Assembly: GCA_934254825.1 (NCBI GenBank)
Contig: CAKQMB010000016.1
Coordinates: forward strand, 1 to 45,441
Direction: 5' to 3'
DNA length: 45,441 nucleotides
Origin: an uncultured Clostridia bacterium
GTDB taxonomy: Bacteria; Bacillota; Clostridia; Christensenellales; Borkfalkiaceae
The notes under the pieces were generated by a model. The model worked only from the letters and a program-made list of their open reading frames with translations, had not been told where the DNA came from and ran no database searches. Shown here piece after piece: positions 23,605-32,200 of this stretch. Made by a program: the position numbers and the translations under genes. Each line of letters opens with the position of its first letter. Position 1 is the first letter of the stretch.

Positions 23605-24981
23605 ATGGAATATCGTATCGAAAAAGACACAATGGGCGAGGTGAAAGTCCCCGCGGATAAATACTGGGCGGCTCAGACCGAAAGAAGTTTCGAAAACTTC
23701 AAAATCGGCGGCGAGCTTATGCCGAGAGAAATCACGCACGCGTTCGGAATTCTGAAAAAAGCCGCGGCTAAGGCGAACTATAACCTCGGCAAACTTCCGG
23801 AAAACAAACTCGACGCTATCGTCAAAGCTTGCGACGAAGTTATAAGCGGCAAGCTCAACGATCATTTCCCGCTCGTCGTATGGCAGACGGGCAGCGGAAC
23901 GCAGTCGAATATGAACGCGAACGAAGTCATCGCAAACCGCGGCAACGAGATCGCGGGCGAAAAACTTCTTCATCCCAACGACGATATAAATAAAAGTCAG
24001 AGTTCCAACGACACTTTCCCCACGGCAATGCATATCGCCGCGGTCATCGCGATCGAGGACAAGCTTTTCCCGTCTATGGAAAAACTCGCCGCGACCTTTA
24101 AACGCCTCGAAAAAGAGAACGAAGGAATAGTAAAGAGCGGAAGAACGCACCTTCAAGACGCCGTTCCCGTAGCGTTTTCTCAGGAAATAAGCGGTTGGAG
24201 AACTATGATAGAAAAAACCGAAGAGCAGATAAAGCTTGCTCTTTCGGGTTTAAAAGAACTTGCGCTCGGCGGCACTGCGGTCGGTACGGGGCTTAACGCG
24301 CCCGTCGGCTTCGACGAAGAAGTCGCAAAACAGGTAAGCGAGATTACGGGTAAAAATTTCGTTACGGCGAAGAATAAATTCCACGCTTTAACGTCCAAAG
24401 ACGCTATGGTTTTCGCTCACGGAGCCATGAAAGCTCTCGCCTGCAACCTTATGAAGATCGCGAACGACGTCCGTTGGCTCGCGAGCGGTCCGAGAGACGG
24501 TCTCGGCGAAATTTTCATTCCCGAAAACGAACCCGGTTCTTCGATTATGCCGGGAAAAGTAAATCCCACTCAGTGCGAGTCTATGACGATGGTCGCCGTT
24601 CAGGTTATGGCGAACGACGTCGCGGTGACCGTAGGAGCTTCGCAGGGCAACTTCGAACTTAACGTGTTTATGCCCGTTATCGCGTATAACTTCCTTCAAT
24701 CGGCAAAACTTCTTGCGGAAGGTATCGCTTCGTTCGAAACTCACTGCGTAACGGGAATAAGAGCCAACAAAGAGAAAATGGCTCATAACCTCCATAACTC
24801 GCTTATGCTCGTAACCGCGCTCAATCCTTATATAGGTTACGAAAACGCGGCTAAAACCGCCAAAAAAGCGTACAAAGAAAACATATCGCTCAAAGAAGCG
24901 TGCGTTGCGCTCGGATTTTTGACTGCGGAGAAGTTCGACGAGGTGTTCCACCCCGAAGAAATGGCGTACCCGCACAAATAA
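23605..24981 (+). CDS. fumC: Class II fumarate hydratase
   Basis: 458 residues, the full length of FumC. It interconverts malate and fumarate without an iron-sulfur cluster. Visible signatures are WQTGSGTQSNMNANEVIANR (substrate site A and B region), SSNDTFPTAMH, SGRTHLQDAVPV and GSSIMPGKVNPTQCE, the fumarase/aspartase superfamily signature with the catalytic Ser. It is 11 bases after malate dehydrogenase and 63 bases before HdrB, so the malate-to-fumarate steps are placed next to electron-bifurcation and fumarate-reductase genes. Argininosuccinate lyase or aspartase is excluded by the TQSNMNANEV stretch and length. Confidence 0.95.
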   Translation: MEYRIEKDTMGEVKVPADKYWAAQTERSFENFKIGGELMPREITHAFGILKKAAAKANYNLGKLPENKLDAIVKACDEVISGKLNDHFPLVVWQTGSGTQSNMNANEVIANRGNEIAGEKLLHPNDDINKSQSSNDTFPTAMHIAAVIAIEDKLFPSMEKLAATFKRLEKENEGIVKSGRTHLQDAVPVAFSQEISGWRTMIEKTEEQIKLALSGLKELALGGTAVGTGLNAPVGFDEEVAKQVSEITGKNFVTAKNKFHALTSKDAMVFAHGAMKALACNLMKIANDVRWLASGPRDGLGEIFIPENEPGSSIMPGKVNPTQCESMTMVAVQVMANDVAVTVGASQGNFELNVFMPVIAYNFLQSAKLLAEGIASFETHCVTGIRANKEKMAHNLHNSLMLVTALNPYIGYENAAKTAKKAYKENISLKEACVALGFLTAEKFDEVFHPEEMAYPHK

Positions 24982-25044
24982 CGTCGCAAAATCAAAAAGC
25001 GAGCTTACACAGGACAAAAATACAATATAAATATAAGCGGAAAT

Positions 25045-25830
25045 ATGAAAATCAGTTATTATCCCGGTTGCACGTTAAAGACGAAAGCCAAAGATCTCGA
25101 CGCTTACGCGAGAGCTTCGGCGGCGGCTTTGGGCGTGGAAATGGAAGAAATCGAAAATTGGCAGTGTTGCGGCGCGGTTTATCCCACGTCGAGAGACGAG
25201 ATCGCAACCAAGCTTTCGGCGGTGAGAACGCTCGACTACGCCAAGCATAACGGCGGAAAGGTACTCACCCTTTGTTCGGCGTGCCATAACGTTTTGAAAA
25301 GAGTAAACGACGATATGAAAAACGACGAAAACGTGCGTTTCAAGGCGAACAACTATTTAAGTCTCGAAGAGCCTTATAACGGCGAAACGGAAGTCGTACA
25401 TTATCTCGAAATGCTCAAAAATATGGTCGGGTTCGACGAAATAAAGAAAAAGACCGTAAATCCGATCGGTAAAAAAGTAGCGGCGTATTACGGCTGTCTG
25501 CTTCTTCGTCCGAGCAAGGTCATGGCGTTCGACAATCCCGAAAATCCGACGATAATGGAAGATCTGATAAAGGCGATCGGCGGAACGCCCGTCAAGTATC
25601 CCATGCGCAACGAATGTTGCGGCGCGTACGTTTCCCTTAAAAACGAAGCTTTGACCGAAAAGAGAAGTTCGAAGATAATCGAAAGCGCGGAAGAATCCGG
25701 CGCGGAAATTATCGTCACGGCTTGCCCGCTCTGCCTTTACAACCTTAAAAAATACGGCGGCGGCAAAATAGAAACGGTTTATTTCACGGAGCTTTTAGCC
25801 GAGGCTTTGGGGGTAAAAAACAATGGATAA
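25045..25830 (+). CDS. hdrB: Heterodisulfide reductase subunit B-like protein (two CCG domains)
   Basis: 261 residues with two cysteine-rich CCG domains. Domain 1 has C9 (YPGC), C41-C42-G43 and CSACHN near 78-83; domain 2 has YYGCLLLRP, NECCGAYVSL and CPLCLYN. In methanogens these domains hold two unusual [4Fe-4S] clusters that reduce the CoM-CoB disulfide; in bacteria without those cofactors, HdrB passes electrons to another high-potential acceptor. It overlaps hdrC by 8 bases. No signal peptide or membrane segment, so the complex is soluble. The bacterial acceptor here is unknown; the fumarate-reductase-like pair downstream is the obvious candidate. Confidence 0.9.
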   Translation: MKISYYPGCTLKTKAKDLDAYARASAAALGVEMEEIENWQCCGAVYPTSRDEIATKLSAVRTLDYAKHNGGKVLTLCSACHNVLKRVNDDMKNDENVRFKANNYLSLEEPYNGETEVVHYLEMLKNMVGFDEIKKKTVNPIGKKVAAYYGCLLLRPSKVMAFDNPENPTIMEDLIKAIGGTPVKYPMRNECCGAYVSLKNEALTEKRSSKIIESAEESGAEIIVTACPLCLYNLKKYGGGKIETVYFTELLAEALGVKNNG

Positions 25831-26209
25831 ACAGGAAAAAATCGAACAGATAGAACGTATTTCCGGCACGGACGTAAGAAAGTGCATGAAATGCGGAAAA
25901 TGCTCGGGCAGATGCCCCGCGTTCAAGGATATGGATATAAAACCCCATCAGTTCGTTTCCTTTATAGTAAAAGGTAAGGTAGACAAGCTTCTTGCTTCCA
26001 AAGCGATATGGCATTGCCTTTCGTGTATGGAATGCGTGGAGAGATGCCCGAGAGGGGTCGCTCCGCAAGGCGTTATCGAAGCCGTGAGAACGACGGTCAC
26101 GAGAATGCAGGACGCAAACGGCTTGAAAGCCGAAGAAATTCCGCCGATAGTGAACGAGCTTGTGCCTCAGCAGCTGATTGTAAGCGCGTACAGAAAATAC
26201 AACAAATAA
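25823..26209 (+). CDS. hdrC: Heterodisulfide reductase subunit C-like protein
   Basis: 128 residues with two ferredoxin-type motifs, CMKCGKCSGRCP (near residues 19-30) and CLSCMECVERCP (near 63-74), which bind two [4Fe-4S] clusters that carry electrons from HdrA to HdrB. Between them KPHQFVSFIVKGKVDKLL is the usual HdrC spacer. The start overlaps the end of hdrB, a sign of translational coupling, and hdrA starts 19 bases later. Length and order B-C-A match bacterial Hdr sets. Confidence 0.93.
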   Translation: MDKQEKIEQIERISGTDVRKCMKCGKCSGRCPAFKDMDIKPHQFVSFIVKGKVDKLLASKAIWHCLSCMECVERCPRGVAPQGVIEAVRTTVTRMQDANGLKAEEIPPIVNELVPQQLIVSAYRKYNK

Positions 26210-26228
26210 TCGAGAGAGACAAGATAAA

Positions 26229-28220
26229 ATGCAAAAGATAGGAGTTTTCGTTTGTTGGTGCGGCAGTAACATAGCCGCCACGGTAGACGTGGAAAGGCTT
26301 GCCGCAATGATAAAAGCCGAACCGGGAGTCGTTTTTTCGGCGGATTATCAGTATATGTGTTCCGAAAACGGACAGCAACTGATAAAGAACGCGATCAAGG
26401 ATTACGGACTCGACGGTATAGTGATCGGTTCGTGTTCGCCGAGAATGCACGAAGCCACCTTCCGCAAAACCGCGGAAAGCGCGGGACTTAACCCGTATAT
26501 GGTGGAAGTCGCAAACCTCAGAGAGCAGTGTTCCTGGATACATAAGGACAAGGAAGAAGCCACCGAAAAGGCTTTGATCCTTTTAAGAACGGCGATAGCC
26601 AAAGTAAGGCTCAACAAGCCGCTTACGGCAGGCGAAAGCCCCGTTATAAAGCGCGCGCTCGTCATCGGCGGAGGTATAGCGGGTATTCAAGCCGCGCTCG
26701 ATATCGCCGAAGCGGGTTTTCCCGTAGATATAGTCGAGAAGAACCCGACGATAGGCGGAAGAATGGCTCAGCTCGACAAGACGTTCCCCACGCTCGACTG
26801 TTCGGCTTGTATTTTAACGCCCAAAATGGTCGACGCGGCGCAGAGCGACAAAATCGATATTCTTTCCTATTCGGAAGTCGAAGCGGTTTCGGGTTTCGTA
26901 GGAAACTTCAAAGTTAAAATAAAGAGAAAAGCGAGATTCGTAGACGAGACAAAATGCACGGGTTGTAAGGTCTGTATGGAAAAATGCCCGTCTAAAAAAG
27001 GTCTCAACGAATTCAATATGAATCTCAACAACCGCCCCGCGATTTACATTCCTTTCGCGCAGGCTATCCCGAACGTCGCGATAATCGACCCCGAGCAGTG
27101 CATAAAGCTTAAAACCGGCAAATGCGGACTTTGCAAAATGAACTGCGGCGCGGGCGCGATAAATTACGAAATGAAGGACTCGTTTATCGAAAGAGAGTAC
27201 GGCGCGATAGTGGTTGCGACGGGCTTCCGCCCCATAAACATAGACGCGTTCAACGAGTACGGTTACAGCGACAACAAGGACGTTATAACCTCGCTCGAAC
27301 TCGAAAGACTTATGAACGCCGCGGGACCCACGAACGGAGTTCTTCTTCGCCCGTCGGATAACACTCATCCCAAGGTCATAACGTTCATTCAGTGCGTCGG
27401 CTCGCGTGACGTTTCGGGTTGCGGAAAACCGTACTGCTCGAAAATCTGCTGTATGTACACGGCTAAACACGCAATGCTCATAAGGGAAAAATATCCCGAC
27501 ACGGAAGTTCACGTCTTCTATATCGACGTTAGAACGCCGGGCAAAAACTACGACGAATTTTACAGAAGAGCCGTCGAACAGTACGGCGTCGATTATATAA
27601 AAGGTATGGTCGGCAAGGTATATAACGAAAACGGCAAGCTTATGGTTCAGGGTTCGGATCTTATAGAGAACGAACAGGTCACGATAGCTTCCGACCTCGT
27701 CGTTCTGGCGGTTGCCATAGAACCCGAACCGTCGGTAAGAAAAATCGCCACGCTTTTAACGGCGAGTATCGACACCAACAACTTCCTTAACGAATCTCAC
27801 CCCAAACTTCGTCCCGTGGAAAGTCCCACGGCGGGCGTGTATCTCGCGGGCGTTTGCCAGGGACCCAAGGATATCCCCGAAACGGTTTCCCAGGCTTCGG
27901 CTTGCGCGGCGAAAGTTATAGGGCTTCTCGTTAAAGATAAACTCAAAACAAATCCGTGCGTCGCTTCCTCGGATGAAAATATGTGCAACGGTTGCTCGCA
28001 ATGCGCTTCCGTCTGCGCGTACGGCGCGATCGAATATATAAACAAAGAATTCCGCATCGGCGGCGGAAAAACCGAGACGAGAAGAGTTGCTCACGTCAAT
28101 CCCGCGGTATGTCAGGGTTGCGGAGCATGCACCGTCGCGTGTCCGTCGGGAGCGATGGATCTTTCGGGATTCAGCTCGAAACAAATAACGTCGGAGGTTG
28201 AAGCGATATGCAGGAAGTAA
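26229..28220 (+). CDS. hdrA: Heterodisulfide reductase subunit A-like flavoprotein, electron-bifurcating
   Basis: 663 residues, the length of standard single HdrA. FAD binds at RALVIGGGIAGIQAALDIAEAG (about 141-162) with GRMAQLDKTFPTLDCSACILTPKM next, a conserved HdrA cysteine segment. Ferredoxin-type clusters are at CTGCKVCMEKCP and, near the C-terminus, CNGCSQCASVCAYGAIEY and CQGCGACTVACPSGAMD. In HdrA the FAD splits a hydride into one low- and one high-potential electron, feeding ferredoxin and HdrBC. The N-terminal CWCGSNIAATVDV is also conserved. The next gene overlaps its end by 13 bases. Confidence 0.95.
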   Translation: MQKIGVFVCWCGSNIAATVDVERLAAMIKAEPGVVFSADYQYMCSENGQQLIKNAIKDYGLDGIVIGSCSPRMHEATFRKTAESAGLNPYMVEVANLREQCSWIHKDKEEATEKALILLRTAIAKVRLNKPLTAGESPVIKRALVIGGGIAGIQAALDIAEAGFPVDIVEKNPTIGGRMAQLDKTFPTLDCSACILTPKMVDAAQSDKIDILSYSEVEAVSGFVGNFKVKIKRKARFVDETKCTGCKVCMEKCPSKKGLNEFNMNLNNRPAIYIPFAQAIPNVAIIDPEQCIKLKTGKCGLCKMNCGAGAINYEMKDSFIEREYGAIVVATGFRPINIDAFNEYGYSDNKDVITSLELERLMNAAGPTNGVLLRPSDNTHPKVITFIQCVGSRDVSGCGKPYCSKICCMYTAKHAMLIREKYPDTEVHVFYIDVRTPGKNYDEFYRRAVEQYGVDYIKGMVGKVYNENGKLMVQGSDLIENEQVTIASDLVVLAVAIEPEPSVRKIATLLTASIDTNNFLNESHPKLRPVESPTAGVYLAGVCQGPKDIPETVSQASACAAKVIGLLVKDKLKTNPCVASSDENMCNGCSQCASVCAYGAIEYINKEFRIGGGKTETRRVAHVNPAVCQGCGACTVACPSGAMDLSGFSSKQITSEVEAICRK

Positions 28221-28660
28221 ACGAAAAGAACGGCGAATTCACGCCCAATATCGTTGCGTTTTGTTGCAACTGGTGTTCTTACGCGGGCGCGGATCTCGCG
28301 GGATCGAGCAGACTTTCTTATCCCGCTAACGTAAAGATCATAAGAGTTCCCTGCTCGTGCAGAGTAAACCCCATTTTCGTGCTTAAAGCTTTCCAGAGAG
28401 GTGCCGACGGAGTTATCCTTTGCGGTTGCCACCCCGGAGACTGCCACTATGTAACGGGTAACTATTACACGAGAAGAAGAATGTCGCTTCTGTTTTCCTT
28501 CCTCGATTATCTCGGTATCGAAAAAGAGAGAACGAGAGTGGAATGGGTTTCGGCTGCGGAAGGCGCGAAGTTCTCCGCGGTTATGAACGATTTCGTGAAG
28601 CAGGTCACCGCGCTCGGCGAAAACAAGAGACTGAGCGACCTGAGAGTAAAGGGGGAGTGA
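28208..28660 (+). CDS. flxD: MvhD/FlxD-like [2Fe-2S] electron-transfer subunit
   Basis: 150 residues of the F420-non-reducing hydrogenase delta subunit (MvhD) family. Cysteines are arranged as FCCNWCSYAGAD, VPCSCRVNP and GCHPGDCHY, a pattern that binds one [2Fe-2S] cluster and docks on HdrA. In methanogens it connects a [NiFe] hydrogenase to HdrA; in Desulfovibrio FlxD does the same for the NAD(P)H-oxidising FlxABC. No [NiFe] hydrogenase is here, and FlxC-, FlxB- and FlxA-like genes follow, so I name it FlxD by context. Start codon overlap with hdrA and GGAGGT upstream indicate translational coupling. Confidence 0.87.
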   Translation: MQEVNEKNGEFTPNIVAFCCNWCSYAGADLAGSSRLSYPANVKIIRVPCSCRVNPIFVLKAFQRGADGVILCGCHPGDCHYVTGNYYTRRRMSLLFSFLDYLGIEKERTRVEWVSAAEGAKFSAVMNDFVKQVTALGENKRLSDLRVKGE

Positions 28661-28664
28661 GAAT

Positions 28665-29648
28665 ATGACCGAACTTGAAAAGAAACTTACCCAAAGAGCC
28701 GCGGAACTTTTAAAAAGCGGCGAAGCGGCAAGAGTAGTCGGCTGGACGAAAGGCGAGTTCGATTACGACCCCTCGCCCGCAACGTTTTCGGACGAAAAGA
28801 GCCTCGAAAACTTCGTGTATAACGATTTCTGCGGCGCGAATTTATCCAAATATCTCATTGCCGTAAGCAAAAAAGAAGGCAAAACGGCTGTGTTTTTGAA
28901 GCCTTGCGACACTTACAGCTTCAATCAGCTCGTTAAAGAACATAGAATAGAGCGCGAAAAAATCATCGTAATCGGCGTGGAATGTCAGGGTAAACTCGAC
29001 GTTTACAAAGCCGAAAAACTCGGCGTAAAGAATTTAACGGGCGCTTTAACGGACTACGAAACCGCAACGCTCATTAACCTTGACGGCGAAAAGAAAGTAA
29101 ACAAGAAAGAAGTACTCCTCGAAAAGTGCCTTACCTGCAAGGGTAAAAAGTTCGTCGTTTCGGACGAGACGATAGTCGTAAACGAAATGAAAGAAACCGC
29201 GGACGACAGATTTTCCGAGGTACAACGCTTGGAAGCTATGACGCCCGACGAAAGATACGCTTTCTGGAAAGTCGAGCTTTCGAGATGCATAAGATGCAAC
29301 GCGTGCAGAAACGTCTGCCCCGCTTGTTCGTGCGTAAAATGCGTGTTCGATAACCCCAAGTCGGGTATCGCGGCTAAGGCTAACGACGTCGATTTCGAAG
29401 AAAGCCTTTATCATATCATAAGAGCGTTCCACGTTGCGGGCAGATGTACCGATTGCGGCGAATGTTCGAGAGTATGCCCCGAAAGAATACCGCTTCATCT
29501 TTTAAACAGAAAGTTCATAAAGGATATCGACACTCTTTACGGCGATTATATGGCGGGCGAAACGAGCGAAGGCAAAACCCCGCTCACTTCCTATTCCGAA
29601 AACGACCTCGACCCCGTCGCGGCGGTAAACTTAACGGAGGGAAAATGA
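28665..29648 (+). CDS. flxC: FlxC-like iron-sulfur protein (FrhB/FdhB-type N-terminus)
   Basis: 327 residues. The first 150 residues contain VFLKPCDTYSFNQL and VECQGKLDVYK, resembling the FrhB/FdhB family that binds a flavin and F420 or a similar carrier. CLTCKGK then leads to a ferredoxin-like part with CIRCNACRNVCPACSCVKC and CTDCGECSRVCPE, so two [4Fe-4S] clusters plus extra cysteines are likely. In known flx loci the C subunit has this composition and relays electrons between FlxA/B and FlxD. It starts 4 bases after flxD, behind AAGGGGGAG. The symbol is by context; biochemical proof exists only for distant relatives. Confidence 0.75.
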   Translation: MTELEKKLTQRAAELLKSGEAARVVGWTKGEFDYDPSPATFSDEKSLENFVYNDFCGANLSKYLIAVSKKEGKTAVFLKPCDTYSFNQLVKEHRIEREKIIVIGVECQGKLDVYKAEKLGVKNLTGALTDYETATLINLDGEKKVNKKEVLLEKCLTCKGKKFVVSDETIVVNEMKETADDRFSEVQRLEAMTPDERYAFWKVELSRCIRCNACRNVCPACSCVKCVFDNPKSGIAAKANDVDFEESLYHIIRAFHVAGRCTDCGECSRVCPERIPLHLLNRKFIKDIDTLYGDYMAGETSEGKTPLTSYSENDLDPVAAVNLTEGK

Positions 29649-29649
29649 T

Positions 29650-30681
29650 ATGATAAAAATCAAAAGAGAAAACTTGCGCGCGCTGTTTGATAAAATCAGC
29701 GATAATATGCCGCTGTTCATGCCGCTTAAAAGCGGAGAACAGGTCAATTTCGGTTACTACGAAAAAGGCGCGCAGTTCGATATAGACAGATTGAAAACCG
29801 CGAGATCTCCGAAGAACGTATTCTTCCCGCAGAGCGAAAATATGATGAAATTCAAAAGGGAAGGAAAATCGCTCAGCATAGAGGACGTCAGAGAAGAGAA
29901 AGAACCTTATCTCGTGTTCGGCGTGAAGGCGTGCGATTACAAGGCGTTTTCGGTTCTCGACAACGTGTTTTTGCAAGAACCCGTAGACACTTATTATAAG
30001 GCGAGAAGAGACGCGGGCATAATTTTCACGCTCGGCTGCAACGACCCCGAAAACAGTTGTTTCTGCAAGGCTTTCGGCATAGACGCTTCCGCTCCCGGAG
30101 GAGACGGAACGTGCAGTATCGTAGGCGATTACCTTTATATGACGGCTCTTAACGAAAAGGGCGAAAAAGTCCTTGCTCTTGCCGAGGAATTTTCGGAAAA
30201 AACCGATAAAAAGGACGAGGCGGCTGTCGAGAAAAATAAGGAAGAAATCAAAGCGAAAATCGCGAAATTGCCTTATTCCGACCTTGATTTATCCCGTTTC
30301 AAACCCGAAAATCTCAACGAGCTTTTCAATCTTCCCGTATGGAACGAGCTTTCGGAAGCCTGCTTAGGGTGCGGCGCGTGTACGTTCGTATGCCCCACCT
30401 GCCAGTGCTTCGATATAAGAGATTTCGAAACCAATAAGGATATAATCCGTTTCCGTTGCTGGGATTCGTGTATGTATTCCGATTTCACGCAGATGGCGGC
30501 GGCAAATTCGAGAACGACGCAGATGCAGAGATATCGTCAGAGATTTATGCACAAGCTCGTTTATTATCCCTCGCAGTACGGAATGTATTCGTGCGTGGGT
30601 TGCGGCAGATGCGTAAACAAATGCCCCCAGCATCTGAATATTATCAAAGTCGTTAAGAAAATAGGAGGAGAAAATAAGTGA
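29650..30681 (+). CDS. flxB: FlxB-like (AsrA-type) 4Fe-4S protein
   Basis: 343 residues. The N-terminus (GVKACDYKAFSVLD, then CNDPENSCFC) matches the family of anaerobic sulfite reductase subunit A and hydrogenase beta subunits. Residues about 188-212 are a charged, probably helical insertion (KTDKKDEAAVEKNKEEIKAK). The C-terminal third has CLGCGACTFVCPTCQCFD and CVGCGRCVNKCP, two [4Fe-4S] clusters. AsrA-type subunits mediate electron flow with the FAD/NAD subunit encoded next, whose GTG start overlaps the stop codon of this gene (GTGA). GGAGGG lies before the ATG. Function follows from the flx context. Confidence 0.78.
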   Translation: MIKIKRENLRALFDKISDNMPLFMPLKSGEQVNFGYYEKGAQFDIDRLKTARSPKNVFFPQSENMMKFKREGKSLSIEDVREEKEPYLVFGVKACDYKAFSVLDNVFLQEPVDTYYKARRDAGIIFTLGCNDPENSCFCKAFGIDASAPGGDGTCSIVGDYLYMTALNEKGEKVLALAEEFSEKTDKKDEAAVEKNKEEIKAKIAKLPYSDLDLSRFKPENLNELFNLPVWNELSEACLGCGACTFVCPTCQCFDIRDFETNKDIIRFRCWDSCMYSDFTQMAAANSRTTQMQRYRQRFMHKLVYYPSQYGMYSCVGCGRCVNKCPQHLNIIKVVKKIGGENK

Positions 30682-31505
30682 TAAACGAAAATCTCATTCC
30701 GAACATCGGCGTTATAACCGATATAAGAAAGGACACGGCGGACGTTAAAACGTTCAGAGTAGTCGGGCGCGACGGAAAGAAGCTTTTCGAGCATATGCCG
30801 GGTCAGTGCGCGATGGTCTCCGTTCCGGGCGTGGGCGAGTGTATGTTCTCGATAACCTCGTCTCCCACGAACGAAGAATTTATGGAATTTTCCATTAAGA
30901 AATGCGGTTGCGTAACGGAAGTTATCCACTCGCTCGAAGTAGGGCAGGAAATAACCGTGAGAGGACCTTATGGCAAGAATTTCCCCGTCGAGGGCGATTT
31001 CAAGGGTAAAGATATGCTCTTCATCGCGGGCGGTATCGGTCTTGCTCCGCTCCGTTCGGTTATAAATTATATAAGACATTACAGAAAGAATTACGGCAAA
31101 GTGGTCGTGGTTTACGGCGCGAGGAGCAAAGAAGACCTCGTCGATATCGAAGAGATACAAACCGAATGGGCGAACGAACCCGATTTCGAAGTTTATCTCA
31201 CGATCGACCGCCCCGAAGACGGTTGGGACGGACACGTCGGTTTCGTTCCCGCTTATGTAAAAGAACTTAACCTCGATCCTACGATGACGGCGGTACTTTG
31301 CGGACCTCCGATAATGATAAAATTCACTCTCGCGGGGCTTCTGGAACTCGGATTTTCCAAGGAAAGAGTTTACACCACGCTGGAACTGAGAATGAAATGC
31401 GGCATAGGAAAGTGCGGCAGATGCAACGTCGGGGATAAATTCGTCTGCAAGGACGGACCCGTTTTCAGAATGGACGAGCTTGACGAGCTTCCACCCGAAT
31501 ATTAA
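30678..31505 (+). CDS. flxA: FlxA-like FAD/NAD(P)-binding oxidoreductase
   Basis: 275 residues of the ferredoxin-NADP reductase fold. CMFSITSSP is the FAD-binding R-x-Y-S counterpart, VRGPYGKNFP the second FAD motif and GGIGLAPLRSVI the NAD(P)-binding loop. The C-terminus CGIGKCGRCNVGDKFVCKDGPV holds four cysteines for a [2Fe-2S] cluster, as in PyrK and anaerobic sulfite reductase B. It should oxidise NADH (or NADPH) and feed FlxB/C/D and HdrA. The start is a GTG overlapping the flxB stop, with AGGAGGAG 7 bases upstream; no ATG start is available. It is the entry point for electrons in the proposed complex. Confidence 0.88.
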   Translation: MINENLIPNIGVITDIRKDTADVKTFRVVGRDGKKLFEHMPGQCAMVSVPGVGECMFSITSSPTNEEFMEFSIKKCGCVTEVIHSLEVGQEITVRGPYGKNFPVEGDFKGKDMLFIAGGIGLAPLRSVINYIRHYRKNYGKVVVVYGARSKEDLVDIEEIQTEWANEPDFEVYLTIDRPEDGWDGHVGFVPAYVKELNLDPTMTAVLCGPPIMIKFTLAGLLELGFSKERVYTTLELRMKCGIGKCGRCNVGDKFVCKDGPVFRMDELDELPPEY

Positions 31506-31515
31506 GGAGCGAAAA

Positions 31516-32190
31516 ATGGAAAAAACAGTAAACGTTTATTTTTTCGGTAAAAAATACGAAGTACCCGAAAGCCTTACGATAATGAAGGCTATGGAGTACG
31601 CCGGTTATAAACTCGTCAGAGGATGCGGTTGCAGAAACGGATTTTGCGGAGCCTGCGCGACGATTTATCGTATCAAGGGCGTTCAGCAGCTCAAAACCTG
31701 CCTTGCTTGTCAGCAGCAGGTCGAAGAGGGAATGTACGTCGCCACGCTTCCGTTCTTCCCGCTCGTAAAACAGGTTTACGATATAGAGAAAATCAAACCG
31801 ACCGAGCAGATAATGATGCAGCTTTATCCCGAAATTTATTCCTGTATCGGTTGCAACGCCTGCACGAAAGCCTGCACGCAGGGTCTTAACGTTATGCAGT
31901 ATATCGCTTACGCTCAGAGAGGCGAATATAAAAAGTGCGCCGAGGAGAGTTTCGACTGCGTTATGTGCGGAGTCTGCTCGTCGCGTTGCCCCGCGGGGAT
32001 TTCTCATCCGCAGGTTGCGGAACTCGCGAGAAGACTTTACGGAAAATATATCGCTCCCGAATGCAAGCACCTCGAAAAGAGGGTCGCCGAAATCGACGCG
32101 GGCGATTTCGAAAAGCTCATGGAAGACATTATGGATAAGCCTTTAAGCGAAATGAAAGAGCTTTACAACAACAGAGAAATAGAGAAGTGA
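31516..32190 (+). CDS. Soluble fumarate-reductase-like iron-sulfur subunit (FrdB/TfrB N-terminal type)
   Basis: 224 residues. A plant-type [2Fe-2S] domain has C37, C39, C44, C47 and C62 (GCGCRNGFCGAC), and two ferredoxin motifs follow, C110-x2-C-x2-C-x3-C and C148-x2-C-x2-C-x3-C. This is like succinate dehydrogenase/fumarate reductase subunit B but with two regular four-cysteine sites, where typical FrdB has a [3Fe-4S] site facing quinone. It thus resembles the N-terminal part of thiol:fumarate reductase TfrB, whose C-terminal CCG domains could here be supplied by the separate HdrB. Start 31516 has AAGGAG upstream. It is coupled to the flavoprotein gene 10 bases later. Confidence 0.75.
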   Translation: MEKTVNVYFFGKKYEVPESLTIMKAMEYAGYKLVRGCGCRNGFCGACATIYRIKGVQQLKTCLACQQQVEEGMYVATLPFFPLVKQVYDIEKIKPTEQIMMQLYPEIYSCIGCNACTKACTQGLNVMQYIAYAQRGEYKKCAEESFDCVMCGVCSSRCPAGISHPQVAELARRLYGKYIAPECKHLEKRVAEIDAGDFEKLMEDIMDKPLSEMKELYNNREIEK

Positions 32191-32200
32191 GGAGGAACTT